In this document: piece by piece, positions 59,824 through 64,000 of the stretch | Numbering within the stretch: position 1 is the stretch's first letter | How the letters are laid out: each line of letters starts with the position of its first letter | Assembly (NCBI GenBank): GCA_002007465.1 | Contig: LNAC01000378.1 | Coordinates: 1,125,166 to 1,189,165 of the forward strand | Reading direction: 5' to 3' | Length of the DNA stretch: 64,000 nt | From: Ailurus styani | Lineage: Eukaryota; Chordata; Mammalia; Carnivora; Ailuridae | The notes under the pieces: model-generated | What the model was told of the DNA's origin: nothing | The model's input: the letters and a program-made list of their open reading frames with translations, nothing else | Database searches by the model: none | Translations under genes and position numbers: made by a program

Positions 59824-60929
59824 CCATCACTGTGCAGCTGGGCACACATGCCTCCGGGGCATCTAGAAATGTCCAGCTGAATGATTTATTTGCTCACTTC
59901 CTTGGTTTTTATTTTGTATCTGAGTCAGTCCTTCTCTCTCTCTCTGTCTCTCTATTTGCTTGAGTGTTTGTTGTCATTTGGTTATTGGTTGGTTATTTTC
60001 TTTTTGACAGGGGTAAAAGCGAGATGTGGTGGTGGAAGTCTCCCCAGAGTCTTTTCCACTCAATAAGAAAAGGAAAACTAGTACAGGCAAATGACTTAAA
60101 TGGTCTTCAGATGGCCTTCATTTCATAGTGCCTCTTCACGAACGATTACTCGCCCCCACCCCACCCTGTCAGTCTTTTGCGGCTGGCTGCCATATCAGAG
60201 TGGCCAGCTGTGGCTTAGTAAATGTGAACTTGACTTTTTCTCTCATGCGTTCTTGTATCTGGAAGCCCCTCAGTACCCAGTTTAAGGAGGGCAAAGCTCC
60301 TTGAACTATGACTAGGGTAGGGTGAATGGAAGACTAGCACATTTGCCCAGTGACCCAGCCATCCTGCCCTGATTATCATGTGCCACCCCTCAATGCACAC
60401 TTTTTTAATTATTATTATTACTGCCCTGTGTTGTCTATAAGGCCAAGAAAACAGTAGCACCCTTATTCCTTTTGTGTGGGTTTACATTTTAACTCTATGG
60501 GGCAGAAGCTCCGGTCACCCCTGCCAACCCTAGAACCACTAGCAAATTGCACTAGACAATCTTCCCCTTCTGCCACAGAGTTGATCATCCCTGCCCAGTG
60601 CATGATAGTTTTGCCCCCCAACCATCTGGCTCGTGTGTAAGTTTTCTACTTCCCCAGTGCTTTTCAGCCAACCGTACGAAACGGTATGTAAACTAGTGCG
60701 TGTGCGCTTTGCCTACTTTTTGAAAATATAGACTGTGAGCACTTACTTCACCTACATTGCATATTCAACTTGTGACTCTGTCATCCTTCAGAACAATCTG
60801 CATTGAGGAAGTATCATATCCTACTAGACCGCTTTAATTCACTCTATCGCTCTCCTAGGTATGCAGTGAGGAGCTGTAATATTCATCAGCCTCTTTGAGT
60901 AGGACTTGAAGCATTATTTGCAGAAATAT

Positions 60930-60952
60930 NAGGGTCCCCCCCCCCCCCCCCA
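60930..60952. other. Ambiguous base and poly-C run in the 3' UTR
   Basis: One N at 60930, then AGGGT and a run of about 17 C; a likely sequencing or polishing problem. Confidence 0.8.
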
Positions 60953-62036
60953 GTGGTCGTGTGCTGGTTGCTAGTGAAGCTCAGTATTTGGAACTGGTCT
61001 ACTAATGTTGCTCACTGACTCAAATGATCCCCTTTGTCAGTGTCTCCAAATTTAGAACTGTGGTAAACACGGTTTAGAAGAGGGTCCCAGAAGAGCAGAA
61101 CACACCCTAATTCGGCACAAATGCAAGTCGGCACGAGGTTCCAGGACCAAGCAGTGCAACCCACATCTCTCTTCCCACGACAGGTGCAATCGGGCAGGTG
61201 GGGCAGATCACTGGAAAGAGAGGCAAAGGGCCAATGGACTGGTCAAGGTTGTCTCTAGATCTATTTGATGGGGTGCCTATAAATGTGGGTTTGGCCAATG
61301 GTGTTTAGAAACCATACTTGAAGCTTGAATCCCCCAGCTCGCTAAGCTCTTTTCCCCCCAGCTCCACGGTACAGGGCTGTTGACTGTTTGCCACACAGCA
61401 GAAATGACACCATCCACAGGAAGGGGACAATTCCGGCAGACCACCATCAGCCAACCGCACGCAGCCATCTTCAGAAGCTGAAGAGTGAAGATTTCTAGAA
61501 ATGGCCGCTGTTCTGTTTTTAAGCCCAGCAGCTTAGATACACCATCCTTCCCCTAAAAATTAACAACCACCATACAGATCTGAGCATCTGCCCCGCCTGT
61601 GGTTAATTAACGGCTTGCAGTAAATGCACAAACTATATCCGTAGAGAACATTTTCGTGATTACAAAATACTTTAGTTGATAAGGCGTAGGATTGCTTACA
61701 GTATTGAAAGGTCTTTATTTTAAAGTGACGTGTACATATGCATGTTTTTGGAACTTGGCCCTTCTGAAGAGAGGCCCTCGGTACTCTGGGTAGTGAAGCT
61801 TGTGGAGAGTGGTGTCCGCGCTCACACATTAAAGGAAACGAAGCCATGTTAACCCGAGAGCAGCGTCTCTGTAGTTGTGTTGTTTACAATGCTCTGTAAG
61901 TGGGTTCCTGTCACCCTATAATTCAACTGCTGCCCTTAGAGGCTTTTTAGTTCCCTCTTCCGTCATGTCCCTTCTTACACAAGCTCAGATTTTCTAACTT
62001 GTTTTTATTTTGAAGACTTTTAAAATGGACATTTTC

Positions 62037-62042
62037 AATAAA
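62037..62042 (+). promoter_or_regulatory. ARHGEF6: Polyadenylation signal AATAAA of ARHGEF6
   Basis: AATAAA lies about 2.2 kb after the stop, followed within 30-45 nt by a GT-rich stretch (TCCTGTGTTTCATTTC), the usual arrangement for cleavage and polyadenylation. Canonical hexamers are otherwise scarce in this 3' UTR. Confidence 0.7.
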
Positions 62043-62060
62043 TAAGAATAACAAGGCTTT

Positions 62061-62869
62061 ATAAATCAAGTCCTGTGTTTCATTTCATTTCTTTGCTAGC
62101 CGGTGTGCAGAAAGACGCCTCACATGGTGGCAGCTTCCTCCCCCATGCACTCATGAGCTGTCCACTCTCATTGGGTCCCCTGGCGGGTGACGCTTGCTCC
62201 CCACTTCACAGAGATAACTCGTGCCATGAGACAGAACCTTCCTTAACTTCTCCACCCCTCTCCTTCCGGTCCCAACCTATGAACTGTTTGCACACCATTT
62301 TCTATCCGGTATCAGAATTTTGTCAGCCAGCGATAGCCTACATTTTGACCACAGTTGGAATGCTGGTGTCAGCCATCAAGATGAGAATATTTGCTCCATG
62401 TCGAGACAGATGTGGTGGATATTATCTATCGCTAGTCGGCATCCCTTCCCACCCCTTTTGTGTTTCTCCCTGGAAGGCTTAAAAAAAAAAAAAGACCTAG
62501 TCAGACTCCCTTGCAGCTAGGGTCCTCCATACAATATGGGTTCTGATACATTCTCAGTTCTGCCAATGGGATGCCTTTGCGTGATGTTTGGAAGACTTAA
62601 GTTAGCCAGAGGCCATCTTCCTGGGGCTTGGCGGGTGGAGGGCACTTCTGGAGGTGTGTTTATGGCTTCTGTACTCTAGCTTCCAGTGTGTCCACTCACA
62701 GCTTTGTGCGTGGGAGATTGTCGCGGCAGTGATCATGGTGGAGCAAGAGCAGAAGCTTCCTGAACTAGATATGGATCATGACTACAGTGACCTTGAAACC
62801 GTGAGTCCGGTGGAAGTCCCCTGACTTCGACCTCTGTCACCAATGATTTTATAGGGACTGAGTATTACC
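62061..62869. other. Intergenic, unclassified
   Basis: No gene could be supported. An ATG at 62735 opens a 29-codon frame (MVEQEQKLPELDMDHDYS...) crossing a GTGAGT, but nothing recognisable follows. Confidence 0.4.
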
Positions 62870-63085
62870 TCTCTGCTTGTCCATGTGCTGGGCTCTCCCA
62901 AGTGTTTATACGGTTGAGCTTAGGAAACCCTCCCAACCACCCTGTGAGATATTGGTTGTCCCCATCTGACAAAGGAACAGAGGCACAGCTGTTAAACAAG
63001 ATGCTAGTATGTGTAGATCTGGGATTCGAAACCCTGGTCTGTCCATGTCTGGGATCCATGCTCTGTCCATCAGGCTGTCTCCTCT
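62870..63085 (-). repeat. MIR, antisense, intergenic
   Basis: CTGTGAGATATTGGTTGTCC ... GATCTGGGATTCGAAACCCT ... GGATCCATGCTCTGTCCATC; reverse MIR. Confidence 0.8.
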
Positions 63086-63179
63086 GTACTAGGCACCTGC
63101 TAAGTAGACTACTACCTCACCCACCTACTCTCATGAAATCACTAACAAGATCTTAATTGAAAAATCCAGGGAACACTTT

Positions 63180-64000
63180 TCAATTCCTATCTTGACATCT
63201 CCATGTTATTTGACCCTCGCCTCCTTGACAAGTCTCTCCTTCCTTGGCTTTCCTGATCCCAAATTTTCTGGCATTCATTTAACCTTTCTGACCACCCCTG
63301 TCTTCTTTGCTGGCTCTGCCTCCTTTGCCTGTCCCTTGAACATTTGCTGATCCTCGACACTTTTCTTCTTCTCTTCCTTTCTATGGCCTCTTCCCGGACA
63401 ACCTTGTCTACTCCAATAACTTCACTGATCAAAACGCAGGTGACTCTCATGTCCATATTTTTCCATCCTGATGTTTCCCCTGAGCTCGACCCATGGGTGC
63501 AGCTACTCCCTGGACAGTCTCAGCTTGGATGTCCTACACACCTCTAGCTCAACATGTCCAAAACTGGACGACTCCTTTTTATTCCCAGATCTGTTCCTCC
63601 AATGTTTCCCATTCCATTAAACAACACCCCTGCCCACTTAGTTGCCCCAGTCAGGAAAATGGGTATTATCCTCTGCTCCATCCTCTCCCTCAACCCTGTA
63701 TAAATTTACACATTAACCCTTTTTAAGTCTAGTCACAGTCTTGCCATTTTTAACTCTGTTGTATCTCCTGAATTCCTCTCCATCCTCCTGACCATCACCT
63801 GTTGTTGGCACTGTCATCTCTCCCTTGGGCTAATACATCTCCTTGCTTCTTTTGTTCCCTTCTCTAGTCTGTCCTCTTTGGTGCCAATAGCATGGTTACC
63901 TTAGAGGTCAGTGTCATTCGTCTGTTTAAAAATTTAATCTCTTGCTACTCGCCACCACACAGCAAAATTTAATCTCCATGAATTTCTCTGAAGTCCTGTA
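63180..64000 (+). repeat. L2 LINE, sense, runs off the window
   Basis: ACACCTCTAGCTCAACATGT, CCAAAACTGGACGACTCCTT and CTGCTCCATCCTCTCCCTCA follow the L2 ORF2 3' part. Frames are broken. Confidence 0.8.

Larger units (their letters stand above)
59824..62060 (+). other. ARHGEF6: ARHGEF6 3' untranslated region
   Basis: Sequence from the stop to shortly after the AATAAA at 62037. It contains a CT-rich tract (about 59934-59955), a short ATT-rich stretch near 60410, and a poly-C run with an ambiguous base near 60930. No SINE is inserted in it although the introns are full of them, which fits a constrained transcribed exon. The end is inferred from the polyadenylation signal and not from transcript data. 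Confidence 0.8.

Noticed and set aside
62735..62823. Short frame MVEQEQKLPELDMDHDYS crossing a GTGAGT as the first exon of another gene
   Set aside because: No CpG-rich promoter, no downstream exon and no recognised protein; perhaps an old repeat.

Overview
The window is mammalian nuclear DNA. About 33 tRNA-Lys-derived CAN-SINEs (SINEC) identify the order Carnivora. Their ending (CTTTAACCCACTGAGCCACC...) and the young carnivore L1 tails suggest a caniform, probably a mustelid; that last step is inference.

One protein-coding gene fills the window on the + strand: the 3' two thirds of ARHGEF6 (alpha-PIX/Cool-2), an X-linked Rac/Cdc42 guanine-nucleotide exchange factor in human. Seventeen coding exons lie between 6549 and 59823. 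All introns are GT-AG and all phases join without a break, giving 1667 coding nt. Counted back from the stop on the 776-residue human length, they encode residues 222-776: the linker after the SH3 domain, the DH domain, the PH domain, a proline-rich linker with a 21-nt microexon, the GIT-binding helix and the C-terminal coiled coil. If the gene has 22 exons as in human, these are exons 6-22. The CH and SH3 exons lie upstream of the window. The 3' UTR runs to an AATAAA at 62037.

Layout: 1-6548 is upstream intron; 6549-6619 is the first visible exon; 6620-22140 is a 15.5-kb repeat-rich intron that holds an S100A10 processed pseudogene (17622-18237) and a local segmental duplication; 22141-27429 carries three DH exons; 27430-40656 is a 13.2-kb intron built largely on an old antisense L1, with a sequence gap at 35664-35758; 40657-59823 carries the rest of the DH, the PH and the C-terminus; 59824 to about 62060 is 3' UTR; the remainder is intergenic MIR/L2.

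The most unusual items are a second, decayed copy of coding exon 13 sitting 0.9 kb after the real one; the in-frame microexon; an L1 inserted 42 bp upstream of a DH-exon acceptor; a perfect 11-bp palindromic hairpin in a repeat-free AT-rich intronic block; the S100A10 retrocopy; and a gap whose two edges are identical. I saw no RNA gene, CRISPR array or microbial-type system. Human alpha-PIX and repeat-family comparisons are from memory, not from a search.
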